Source: a virus
Strand: one strand, 5' to 3'
Virus record (IMG/VR): IMGVR_UViG_3300009285_001913
Coordinates: 1-29,642 of that record
DNA: 29,642 nt
Shown here piece by piece: positions 6,294-12,973 of this stretch. A program made the translations under genes and the position numbers. The notes beneath the pieces were generated by a model that did no database searches, had not been told where the DNA came from, and saw nothing but the letters and a program-made list of their open reading frames with translations. Each line of letters opens with the position of its first letter. The stretch's first letter is position 1.

Positions 6294-7072
6294 TCGGCGC
6301 CCTGCGCGCCGCGTGGTATGCCGCGACAGAATGGCGGAAGCTGCGGCGATTGCGCGCGAGGCATCTGACCGGCAATCGTTACGACACAGACGGCATCGTT
6401 TCCGTCTACATCCCAACCTACAACCGCGCCGATCTTCTGATGTCCCGCGCGCTCCCGAGCGTACTCCGGCAGACGTATCCAGTGTTCGAGGTCATCGTCG
6501 TCGCCGATGGCTGCACGGACGACACGGTGGCCCGCGTGAAGGAGCTTGGCGATTACCGCGTCCGCGTCGTCGAGATCAAGCGCGGACGCCGCTATCCGCC
6601 GACGGCGCGCAACCACTGGTTCGCGGGCCGTGTAGCCGCAGCGAATGCCGGTCTGGAAGCCTGCGAGGGAGACTGGATCGCGACCATCGACGACGATGAT
6701 GTGTGGGCCGAGGATCATATCGAATCGTCCCTCGAATTCGCCGCCAAGGGCAATTACGAGTTCGTCTCGTCCGATCACATCACGGTTCGCGACGGCAAGA
6801 CCCAGGTTGTCCGCGAGCCCGTCGGCGGCATCCAGACGTGGGTCTACCGCTCGTACCTGAAACACTTCAAGTTCAACCCGTCGTGCTGGCGCAAGCGGTG
6901 GAACGCGGTCTGCGACACGGACTTGCAGGACCGCTTCGAGAAGGCGGGCGTCCGCATGGGCCGGCACCCGAAGATCACATGCTCGGTGATGCCAAGGCCC
7001 GGCGAATCCACGGTCGGGCTCGACGCCTGGCTGAGGACCGAATCCGACCGCACGCGGCGCTTCGCAATTTAG
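6290..7072 (+). CDS. Family 2 (GT-A) glycosyltransferase
   Basis: 260 residues. GT2 enzymes transfer a sugar from an NDP-sugar to a glycan, lipid or protein acceptor. The nucleotide-binding start is VSVYIPTYNRADLL (37-50), followed by SVLRQTYPVFEVIVVADGCT (57-76) and the metal-binding acidic run ATIDDDDVWAEDHIE (131-145). The fold looks complete but short, without a long C-terminal extension or a membrane segment, so it is probably cytosolic. The start is the ATG overlapping the amidotransferase stop; an in-frame ATG at 6248 would overlap by 46 bases. Donor and acceptor are unknown. It is the only clearly recognisable glycosyltransferase of the cassette, so it may build the acceptor or add the sugar made by the 3689 enzyme. 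Confidence 0.85.
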   Translation: MIGALRAAWYAATEWRKLRRLRARHLTGNRYDTDGIVSVYIPTYNRADLLMSRALPSVLRQTYPVFEVIVVADGCTDDTVARVKELGDYRVRVVEIKRGRRYPPTARNHWFAGRVAAANAGLEACEGDWIATIDDDDVWAEDHIESSLEFAAKGNYEFVSSDHITVRDGKTQVVREPVGGIQTWVYRSYLKHFKFNPSCWRKRWNAVCDTDLQDRFEKAGVRMGRHPKITCSVMPRPGESTVGLDAWLRTESDRTRRFAI

Positions 7073-7080
7073 AGACGACG

Positions 7081-7374
7081 ATGGGAAATCCAAGTCAGGC
7101 GTTGACCGAAAGAAACCAAGTCGTTGCGGCTTTCGCCGCGCTTTGTCTCAGGTCAGGGTATCGCTGTGGTGTTTTGCATCCCATCATTCTTGGCTGGGAC
7201 CCAGAATGGACGGGGTGCGTTTATATTGATTTGCCGACAGGCCAAGTGTCCTGGCACTTCCATGACAGCCACGCGCCCATGTTCGAGTTTCTTCCGGCAT
7301 ACGACGGCTGTTGGGACGGACATGATGTCGACGAAAAGTATCGGAGAACCATCGCGTTCACGAGGTCGGAATGA
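7081..7374 (+). CDS. 97-residue phage hypothetical protein (VSWHFHD / DGHDVDEKYRR)
   Basis: The protein starts MGNPSQALTERNQVVAAFAA and contains a Gly/Trp part, then YIDLPTGQVSWHFHDSHAPM and a closing WDGHDVDEKYRRTI. This pattern (a TGQ-SWH strand, then an acidic WDGH..EKYRRI end) recalls a small hypothetical protein found in many phages and bacteria; the resemblance is from memory. Function unknown. It sits between the glycosyltransferase and the cytidylyltransferase, with eight bases before it and an ATGA overlap after it. Base composition drops toward lower GC here compared with the genes before it, which hints at a separate origin. Confidence 0.65.
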   Translation: MGNPSQALTERNQVVAAFAALCLRSGYRCGVLHPIILGWDPEWTGCVYIDLPTGQVSWHFHDSHAPMFEFLPAYDGCWDGHDVDEKYRRTIAFTRSE

Positions 7375-7949
7375 CAGTACTTGCGATTATCCCCGCTCGC
7401 GGCGGGTCGAAAAGAGTGCCCAGGAAGAACGTGCGCGACCTGTGTGGAAAGCCAATGATTTGTTGGACCATCGGCGCGGCGCTGGCGACGGAATGCATCA
7501 CCACGGCGGTCGTCTTTTCAGACGACGACGAAATTCTTGACGTTGCCCGATCCATGGGGTGTTTGACATTGAAAGAGCCGGCGGAAATGGCTCAGGATTC
7601 ATCGTCCATTTATGACGCGATTTTTTACGTATGTGACGCGCTGCCGCCGCACGATTATACGATGCTCCTTCATCCAACGTCGCCGCTGCGAACCGCGGAA
7701 GACATTGATGGGTGTTTTCGTACGTGCCTGCTCCACCGCGCGCCTTCATGCGTCACTGTCGACCTGTCGCGTCCGGTTGCCAACGGAGCGGTTTATGTGG
7801 CGTGGTCGACGTGGTTACGCGAATTCAAGAATTTCGATTTGGGCCGCACCGTTACTCACGTAATGCCAACAGAGAGATCGGTCGACGTTGACACTCCGTC
7901 TGATTTCGACCGTGCCGTCTCCCTTATGGCGCGGCGCTTCGCCGTCTAG
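7371..7949 (+). CDS. NeuA-like cytidylyltransferase (CMP-sugar synthetase), compact form
   Basis: 192 residues. The family activates nonulosonic acids (sialic, legionaminic, pseudaminic) with CTP. The CTP-binding start is AIIPARGGSKRVPRKNVRDL (5-24), followed by GKPMICWTI, a VVFSDDDEI strand (47-55), LLHPTSPLRTAEDI (99-112), NGAVYV (138-143) and VDVDTPSDFDRA (171-182). These give a confident family call. The usual length is about 225-240; here the stretch between the SVV-type strand (SCVTV, 126-130) and NGAVYV is only seven residues, where relatives carry several tens that help bind the sugar and form the dimer. The reading frame is clean, so this is an in-frame shortening, not a frameshift. 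Activity and substrate are therefore uncertain. ATGA overlap upstream. Confidence 0.8.
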   Translation: MTVLAIIPARGGSKRVPRKNVRDLCGKPMICWTIGAALATECITTAVVFSDDDEILDVARSMGCLTLKEPAEMAQDSSSIYDAIFYVCDALPPHDYTMLLHPTSPLRTAEDIDGCFRTCLLHRAPSCVTVDLSRPVANGAVYVAWSTWLREFKNFDLGRTVTHVMPTERSVDVDTPSDFDRAVSLMARRFAV

Positions 7950-7958
7950 GAGAGAGCC

Positions 7959-8468
7959 ATGATGACCAACGGCCACGTCTACGCGGTGTCCTTCACGTCG
8001 GCTGACGCGACCGGCGTGACCAAGGACATTTTCGATATCACGGGCTCGACGAAATCGAATTTCGTGGTCCATGCGCTTTACCTCGCCCAGATCGCGGCGG
8101 CACTCACGTCGTCGGCGATCGAAGCGGTGCCGATCGGCGTGTATCGCGGATCGACCCTGGCGTCGGCCGGAGGCGCGACATCGATTCCGCGCAAGCTGGA
8201 CGGGCGGTCGAGCGCGACGGCAACGTTCTCGGTGCTGATCAACTCGTCGAGCCCGGGATCGAGCGGCCCAGCGGCTCAGCTTCTCCATTCGATGCCTTGG
8301 AACACGCAGACGGCGTTCGTGTGGAAGCCGGCGCCCGAGGACAGGCCGACCTGCCGGCTGTCGCAGCGGCTCCAGGTGCGGCTCGGCGCGACGGCCTCGA
8401 CCGTGACCATCGGCGGCACGCTGATCGTCGAGGAGATCGGCAAGATTCCGGGATCGGCGGTCGCCTAA
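7959..8468 (+). CDS. Beta-rich phage protein, unknown (virion candidate)
   Basis: 169 residues after a good AGGAGAG ribosome site (7949-7955); ATG at 7962 is an alternative. It contains YAVSFTSADATGVTKDIFDI, VVHALYLAQIAAALT, a Ser/Gly/Ala-rich centre, WKPAPEDRPTCRLSQRLQVR and a closing TVTIGGTLIVEEIGK. The order (DIFEI-like start, VIHALYLxQ strand, RPTPEERP-like turn, SGTLxxEEIG end) recalls a widespread phage and bacterial hypothetical family of small beta-sandwich proteins. It is the first of four small genes just before the terminase, so a virion decoration or fibre-associated role is plausible but unproven. Confidence 0.65.
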   Translation: MMTNGHVYAVSFTSADATGVTKDIFDITGSTKSNFVVHALYLAQIAAALTSSAIEAVPIGVYRGSTLASAGGATSIPRKLDGRSSATATFSVLINSSSPGSSGPAAQLLHSMPWNTQTAFVWKPAPEDRPTCRLSQRLQVRLGATASTVTIGGTLIVEEIGKIPGSAVA

Positions 8469-8930
8469 ATGGCGAACCTGTTCTCACGCCTGACTTCCAT
8501 CAACGGGCGCCGGCTCGCGATGTCGTCGTCCGGCGCGATCGTGGACAAGAACGGCTTTGGCGCCGTGATGGCGGATTCGTCGGGCGTCCTGCAAACCGTC
8601 ATCAAGAGCTTCGTCGAGACCATATCATCGTCGGCCGCCGTTCTCGCGGCCTATGGGCTTTCGATCTTCTCGTCCGCCACGTCGACGGCGCGCAACTTCA
8701 CGATCGCGGCGCCGTCATCCGGCCAGGGCAAGGAAATCTTCTCGCTGTCGTCGGCATCGACGATCACGCTGGAGACGACGGCGACGGGCATCTTCTTCGT
8801 GTCGACCGGGGCGTCGTCGACGGCGATCACGTTCAGCGCCGGCGCCGGCTCGTTCGGAGAGACGATCACGCTTCGCGGCCTGTCCGCGACCCGTTGGGCG
8901 GTCCTCCGCAAGACGGCGCAGGTGACGTGA
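8469..8930 (+). CDS. Ser/Thr-rich beta protein, paralogue A
   Basis: 153 residues; ATG directly after the previous TAA. Strikingly rich in Ser, Thr, Ala and Gly with few charges. It shares LTSxxGRR near the start, KSFVETISSSAAVLAAYGLS in the middle, and LRGLSATRWAVLRKT at the end with the product of 9399-9914, so the two are paralogues. The composition suggests a stacked beta structure of the kind seen in phage decoration or fibre proteins. Family and function are unknown. The many exposed Ser/Thr would suit O-glycosylation, but that is speculation based on the adjacent sugar genes. Its TGA overlaps the next start as GTGA. Confidence 0.65.
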   Translation: MANLFSRLTSINGRRLAMSSSGAIVDKNGFGAVMADSSGVLQTVIKSFVETISSSAAVLAAYGLSIFSSATSTARNFTIAAPSSGQGKEIFSLSSASTITLETTATGIFFVSTGASSTAITFSAGAGSFGETITLRGLSATRWAVLRKTAQVT

Positions 8931-9322
8931 CGACGAAGTGGAAATACGAGTGGAACGGGAGCGCGGCCGAGATCGTCTGTGACGATCGGGTCGAAGCCAA
9001 CGATCCGATTTTCCTGGCCATCGCGTCTATGGTCTACGATCTTCACGCCGTCGTCCCGCTCGACGAGTTCGCGGTGAAACTCGATGCCGGCGTCGTGCCG
9101 CGCCAGCATCACTACAAGCTCATCACCGTCGATGGCCGCGAGTACCACCAGCGGCTCCGCGTTCCGGTCGGAGACGCACTCTATCGCGAGACGACGATGA
9201 TAAATTTCGACGTCGCGGACTTTTTCAGTCGCAAGGAGTTGGAGCCTCACCGCCTCTTGCGGGAAAAGATCATCGACGCCATCGCGCTCAAAAACCTGAT
9301 GAAGATCGAAGTCGAGTTCTGA
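8927..9322 (+). CDS. 131-residue protein between the paralogues, GTG start
   Basis: Starts at a GTG overlapping the previous TGA. The product begins (M)TTKWKYEWNGSAAEIVCDD and contains AIASMVYDLHAVVPLDEFAV, a YKLITVDGREYHQRLRVPVG strand pair, and a C-terminal helix (LLREKIIDAIALKNLMKIEV). It is a normal mixed alpha/beta protein, more charged than its neighbours. I do not recognise the family. The long frame upstream of 8927 overlaps the paralogue gene and is not used. Confidence 0.6.
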   Translation: MTTKWKYEWNGSAAEIVCDDRVEANDPIFLAIASMVYDLHAVVPLDEFAVKLDAGVVPRQHHYKLITVDGREYHQRLRVPVGDALYRETTMINFDVADFFSRKELEPHRLLREKIIDAIALKNLMKIEVEF

Positions 9323-9398
9323 ACGGCCCGGCGATCCGGCCGCCCAAAGGATCGCGCTCCGCAGCAACAGCACCAGCACCAGCACAGGAGAGACCATC
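9323..9398 (+). promoter_or_regulatory. Leader with (CAGCAC)x3 and a strong ribosome site
   Basis: A 76-base gap. It ends with a CA-rich, low-structure stretch containing three CAGCAC units at 9368-9385, followed directly by AGGAGAG (9386-9392), six bases before the ATG at 9399. An unstructured CA-rich leader before a strong ribosome site predicts efficient translation of the 9399 gene. I see no convincing promoter or terminator in the gap. Confidence 0.4.
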
Positions 9399-9914
9399 AT
9401 GGCCTTCGCTGACATCCTCACGTCGCTCCACGGGCGACGTTTCGGGCTTTCGTCCTCGGGCGGCGTGCTCGTTTCGCCGACGACCGGAACCGGCTTTTCG
9501 CACCTCGCCGAGATCAGTTCGGCCGGCGTGTTCAACTCGTCGATCTCGTCGTTCGGGTCGACCATCGGCGAGTTCACGGCCAAGGTGGTCAAGAGCGTGG
9601 TCGAGACGATCTCCTCGTCCGCCGCGACGTTGGTGAACTACGGCCTGTCGATCATCTCCTCGGATGTCATCAACGGCTCCCTGCTCAAGATTTCGGCGCC
9701 CGAGACCGGCATCCACAAGGAGGTCTTCTGCCAGTCGAGCGCGTCCACGCTCAGCTTCACGACCACCGCCGACACCATCGTGTTCGATACCACCTTCGGG
9801 GCGTCGTCCTCGGCGCTGGTATTCGATCTTGTCGGCGGCACGCGCGGCAAGGCGCTGGTTTTGAGGGGCGTCGACGCAACCCGTTGGGCCGTGCTCCAGA
9901 AGACGCTCGTTTGA
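9399..9914 (+). CDS. Ser/Thr-rich beta protein, paralogue B
   Basis: 171 residues with a strong AGGAGAG site. Shares with the 8469 product a LTSLHGRRFGLSSSG start, KSVVETISSSAATLVNYGLS in the middle and LRGVDATRWAVLQKT at the end, with an extra segment of roughly 20 residues near the N terminus. Very Ser/Thr/Ala-rich, few charges, probably all-beta. As with its paralogue, a surface-exposed virion role is likely from composition and context, but the family is unknown. Two copies separated by one unrelated gene suggest duplication, or insertion of the middle gene into a tandem pair. Confidence 0.65.
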   Translation: MAFADILTSLHGRRFGLSSSGGVLVSPTTGTGFSHLAEISSAGVFNSSISSFGSTIGEFTAKVVKSVVETISSSAATLVNYGLSIISSDVINGSLLKISAPETGIHKEVFCQSSASTLSFTTTADTIVFDTTFGASSSALVFDLVGGTRGKALVLRGVDATRWAVLQKTLV

Positions 9915-9917
9915 TCC

Positions 9918-10784
9918 ATGGCTTCTGAGACCATCGACGGCACTGCCGGCGAATCGCCGGACAGCTTCGCCGGAATGCAGCTTACGCCCGGCTATCGGCC
10001 GGAGTTGCAAAAGCTGCCTCAGAAGAAGATCGCGATCCTCGGGACGTGTCCCTCACGGCTCCAAGCCCCCGTGGGGGACATTTCCTGGGAAATCTGGACC
10101 ATCGGCCCCGGCGGCAAGAACTCGAACCGATGGGAGCGCCTGTTCGAGATTCACGGCAAGGGATCGTGGCCCGAAGGCTTCCGGGAATACCTGGAGGAAT
10201 TGAAGGCCGAAAAGCCGCCCAAGATCATCTACACCGAGGAGCCCATGCCGGACTGGCCGGCGAACGTCGTCTTTCCGAAGCAGGCGATGTTCGAGAAGTA
10301 CGGCCGCATGTGGTTCACGTCCTCGATCGCCTACGCCCTCGCCATGGCGCTGGAGGAAAACGTCACCGACATGGGCTGTTGGGGCATCGACCTCGAGAGC
10401 GGCGAGGAATACCGCTCGCAGTTCACGGCGGCAAAATACTTCCTGCACCTTGCCCGCCTCGCCGGCGTAAACATGTGGCTGCCGGAAGGATGCGGCCTTC
10501 TCCGCGACCCGCACCCGTACCCAGAGGCGTGGGAATCGCATCTGGCGCAGACAATCATGGCGAAACAGGATTTTCTCCAGCAAATCCTGTCATCGAAAAC
10601 CACACAGCACGGCCAGCTTGCCGCCGAGATCAACCACATCAGCGGCGAGCTCGCGGCCTTCGAGTTCATCAAGAAAACCTACGTGATCGGCGGCGAGCAG
10701 GCGGACGCGCGCCTTCCGACGACGCAGAAGCCGAGCCTGGAATCCAAGATCGACATGCTGATCGCGCTGCTCAGGAGCAAATGA
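9918..10784 (+). CDS. Rossmann-like phage protein, possible MptE/GT42-type glycosyltransferase, copy A
   Basis: 288 residues. After a flexible N terminus come KKIAILGTCPSRLQAP (36-51, a G-x-x-P-S nucleotide-loop-like start), SWEIWTIGPGG (56-66), RWERLFEIHG (71-80), MWFTSSIAYALAMALEENVT (131-150), DMGCWGIDLESGEEY (151-165) and a C-terminal helical region. The spacing of the GxxPS loop, the T-S-S helix with A-x-A-L-E-x-x-V-x-x-(L/M)-G, and the G-(I/V)-D strand resembles GT42 sialyltransferases (CstII: GNGPS ... TSG...ALGY.EI.L.G.D) and DUF115/MptE-like proteins. That link is inference from motif order only. A second copy lies at 27497-28414. An internal ATG at 9975 is an alternative start. Its stop overlaps the terminase start. 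Confidence 0.6.
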   Translation: MASETIDGTAGESPDSFAGMQLTPGYRPELQKLPQKKIAILGTCPSRLQAPVGDISWEIWTIGPGGKNSNRWERLFEIHGKGSWPEGFREYLEELKAEKPPKIIYTEEPMPDWPANVVFPKQAMFEKYGRMWFTSSIAYALAMALEENVTDMGCWGIDLESGEEYRSQFTAAKYFLHLARLAGVNMWLPEGCGLLRDPHPYPEAWESHLAQTIMAKQDFLQQILSSKTTQHGQLAAEINHISGELAAFEFIKKTYVIGGEQADARLPTTQKPSLESKIDMLIALLRSK

Positions 10785-12355
10785 GCGTTTTCGACGACCT
10801 GATGGCCCAACTCGACAAGTTGCCGGCGCGCGAGCGCGAGGCGCTTTCCCGACACGTCATGACCGCCACGGCGTCGGACATCTGGATACCAAATCCAGGC
10901 CCTCAAACGGAAGCGTACTATTGTACAGCGGATGAACTGTATTTTGGCGGCAGCGCCGGGGGCGGGAAGAGCGAAATAGGTCTCGGATTGGCCTTCACGG
11001 CGCACGAACGGTCGCTTCTTTTGCGCCGGATCAACGACGACGCCCGCGCCCTCGCCGACCGTGCCGTCGAGATCGTCGGGCACAGCAAGGGACTTCGCCG
11101 CGACATCCTCGAATGGCACCTGCCCGGCCGGATGATCGATTTCGGCGGATGCCAACTGGAGACGGACAAGCAACGCTACAAGGGCAAGCCGCACGATCTT
11201 ATTTTCTTCGACGAGGCCGCCGATTTTCTCGAATCCCAAGTGGACTTCATCACGCTGTGGCTCCGGTCCACGAACCCGACGCAGAGGTGCCGGATCGTAT
11301 TCGCGTCGAACCCGCCGACGACGGCCGAGGGGTTCTGGCTGGTACGGCGGTTCGCGGCGTGGCTCGACCCGAAGCATCCGAATCCGGCCAAGCCCGGCGA
11401 AATCCGCTGGTATCTCCGGCGCTGCGAGGACGAGGATGAGGTTGACGGGCTGGGGCCGTATCCGGTCGGCGCCGAGATGGTGAAGGCGACCAGCCGCACG
11501 TTCATCCGGTCGCGCCTTGAGGACAACCCGGACCTCATTCACAGCGGATACAAGGACCGGCTGCATCTGGCGCCGGTCGAGTTGCGAGACGCCTATCGCG
11601 AGGGGAAGTTCGAGGCGAGCCTGGCCGATCAGCCGAATCAGGTCATCCCGACGGCGTGGGTGATGGCCGCGCAGAAGCGGTGGCGGCCGAAGATACCCGA
11701 TGGCATCCCGATGGTGGCGATGGGGGTCGATTGCTCGGGCGGTGGCAAGGACCCTCTGATCATCGCGCCACGGTACGATACGTGGTTCGCGCCCCTGGTC
11801 GAGGTTGCCGGCAAGGACATGCCCGTCGAGAGCCTTGGGAAGTTCTCGGCGGCAGTGATCCTGTCGCATCGCCGGCATGGCGCGGCCATCGTCCTCGACA
11901 TGGGCGGAGGCTACGGCAACTCGATTTTCGAGCGCCTGCGCGACAACAACGTGCAGGTGGTCCAGTACAAGGGAAGCGAATCGACGTTGCAGCGGACGCG
12001 CGACCGCACCCTCGGTTTTTACAACGTGCGGTCACACGCGATCTGGAAGTTCCGCGAGGCTCTCGACCCGGATCAGGAAGGCGGATCGCCGATCGCGCTT
12101 CCCGACGATCAGCGGCTTCTCGCCGATCTTGTCGCGCCCAAGTTCGAGCCGGGAGCGCGAGGCATCAAGGTCGAGGCCAAGGAGGATGTGGTCAAGCGTC
12201 TTGGCCGTTCGACCGATCGCGGCGACGCGGTGATGATGTCCTGGTACGCATGGGCGCCTGCGCTTGGCGGCCTGGCTTTCGGCCATGATGGCGAAGGCCG
12301 CCGTGCCGGCAGGCCGGTCTACATCATGGGCCGCCACCGAAGGAGACATCGATGA
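10781..12355 (+). CDS. terL: Terminase large subunit (packaging ATPase-nuclease)
   Basis: 524 residues. It pumps DNA into the capsid and cuts the concatemer. Walker A is GGSAGGGKS (56-64) and Walker B is LIFFDEAADF (about 140-149), followed by the coupling motif IVFASNPPTT. The RNase H-like nuclease half shows acidic residues in MVAMGVDCSGGGKDPL, AAIVLDMGGGYGNS and STDRGDAVMMSWY, matching the usual three-acid layout. The length is normal for the family. The start is the ATG overlapping the previous stop (ATGA); the longer frame upstream is a shadow. It is separated from the small subunit by about 7 kb, whereas the two are usually adjacent. Confidence 0.93.
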   Translation: MSVFDDLMAQLDKLPAREREALSRHVMTATASDIWIPNPGPQTEAYYCTADELYFGGSAGGGKSEIGLGLAFTAHERSLLLRRINDDARALADRAVEIVGHSKGLRRDILEWHLPGRMIDFGGCQLETDKQRYKGKPHDLIFFDEAADFLESQVDFITLWLRSTNPTQRCRIVFASNPPTTAEGFWLVRRFAAWLDPKHPNPAKPGEIRWYLRRCEDEDEVDGLGPYPVGAEMVKATSRTFIRSRLEDNPDLIHSGYKDRLHLAPVELRDAYREGKFEASLADQPNQVIPTAWVMAAQKRWRPKIPDGIPMVAMGVDCSGGGKDPLIIAPRYDTWFAPLVEVAGKDMPVESLGKFSAAVILSHRRHGAAIVLDMGGGYGNSIFERLRDNNVQVVQYKGSESTLQRTRDRTLGFYNVRSHAIWKFREALDPDQEGGSPIALPDDQRLLADLVAPKFEPGARGIKVEAKEDVVKRLGRSTDRGDAVMMSWYAWAPALGGLAFGHDGEGRRAGRPVYIMGRHRRRHR

Positions 12356-12603
12356 GCGAGATCATTCAGGGCGTACAGGCCGTGGGGACATTGCTCGGCG
12401 GCATCGGCCTGTTGTCCAGCATGGGCAAGGACACGCCCCCGGCCGCGCCGTTGCCTCAAGTGAAGGAGCCGCCGCCCGTGCCGAGCGCGGGCGACGACGC
12501 CGCGCGTCGCGCCGGCGTGCGCGAGATGCAGAAGCGGCAACAGTCGAGCGGGCGCCTTTCGACGTTCCTGTCCGATTCGCAGCGCGAGAGATTGGGGGGC
12601 TGA
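12352..12603 (+). CDS. 83-residue pre-portal protein, unknown
   Basis: Overlaps the terminase stop (ATGA). Residues about 5-24 (IQGVQAVGTLLGGIGLLSSM) are hydrophobic and could insert in a membrane. A Pro-rich linker (PPAAPLPQVKEPPPVPSAG) follows, then an Arg/Gln helix and SSGRLSTFLSDSQRERLGG. A GR-STxL...LGG ending is common in small phage proteins placed just before the portal. The role is unknown; an accessory virion or ejection component is possible. Confidence 0.65.
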   Translation: MSEIIQGVQAVGTLLGGIGLLSSMGKDTPPAAPLPQVKEPPPVPSAGDDAARRAGVREMQKRQQSSGRLSTFLSDSQRERLGG

Positions 12604-12604
12604 C

Positions 12605-12973
12605 ATGAGCGATCCGGGCGACACCAGTGGCGTAAGCAACGGCGTTGTCGAACGCACGGATGCGGCCTCGCGCGAGGTCTCGCTGTTGTCGGACATGGTT
12701 GCCGCCGGCATGAACCCTGACAATCCGGCTGACCGCACGATCGCGCGGGTGGGGACCGCGATGGGCATACCCCCAGACCCCGCCAAGGCCAGTCAAGCCA
12801 CGATCATGTCCATGGGAAGCGCCGCGGCTTTCGGCGCATTGACGCTGCTCGGCTCCATCGGGAAAAACTTCGCATCCAGGGCCGGCCGTTCACTGTTTGG
12901 GGCTCAACCGGACGGCGGAGACGAAGAGCGTCGTCGTCTCGGCGGCGGCAGCCGCGAAAAGTTGGGCGGCTAG
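12605..12973 (+). CDS. 122-residue protein before the portal, unknown
   Basis: Starts one base after the previous stop, MSDPGDTSGVSNGVVERTDA. A middle segment with Ala and Gly (ASQATIMSMGSAAAFGALTL, then LGSIGKNFASRAG) is weakly hydrophobic. The C terminus (RRRLGGGSREKLGG) ends in a LGG motif like the gene before it (RERLGG), so the two may share a tail motif by duplication or function. I do not recognise the family. Position between the terminase and portal suggests a minor head protein. Confidence 0.6.
   Translation: MSDPGDTSGVSNGVVERTDAASREVSLLSDMVAAGMNPDNPADRTIARVGTAMGIPPDPAKASQATIMSMGSAAAFGALTLLGSIGKNFASRAGRSLFGAQPDGGDEERRRLGGGSREKLGG

Noticed and set aside
9323-9362. Hairpin GGCCCGG ... 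CCGGCC as a terminator
   Set aside because: The stem needs a bulge and no T-run follows; it is ordinary GC-rich gap sequence.
10046-10780. Much longer terminase start
   Set aside because: The upstream part is antiparallel-looking Arg/His-rich sequence in another frame of the 9918 gene; the ATGA joint at 10781 is better.
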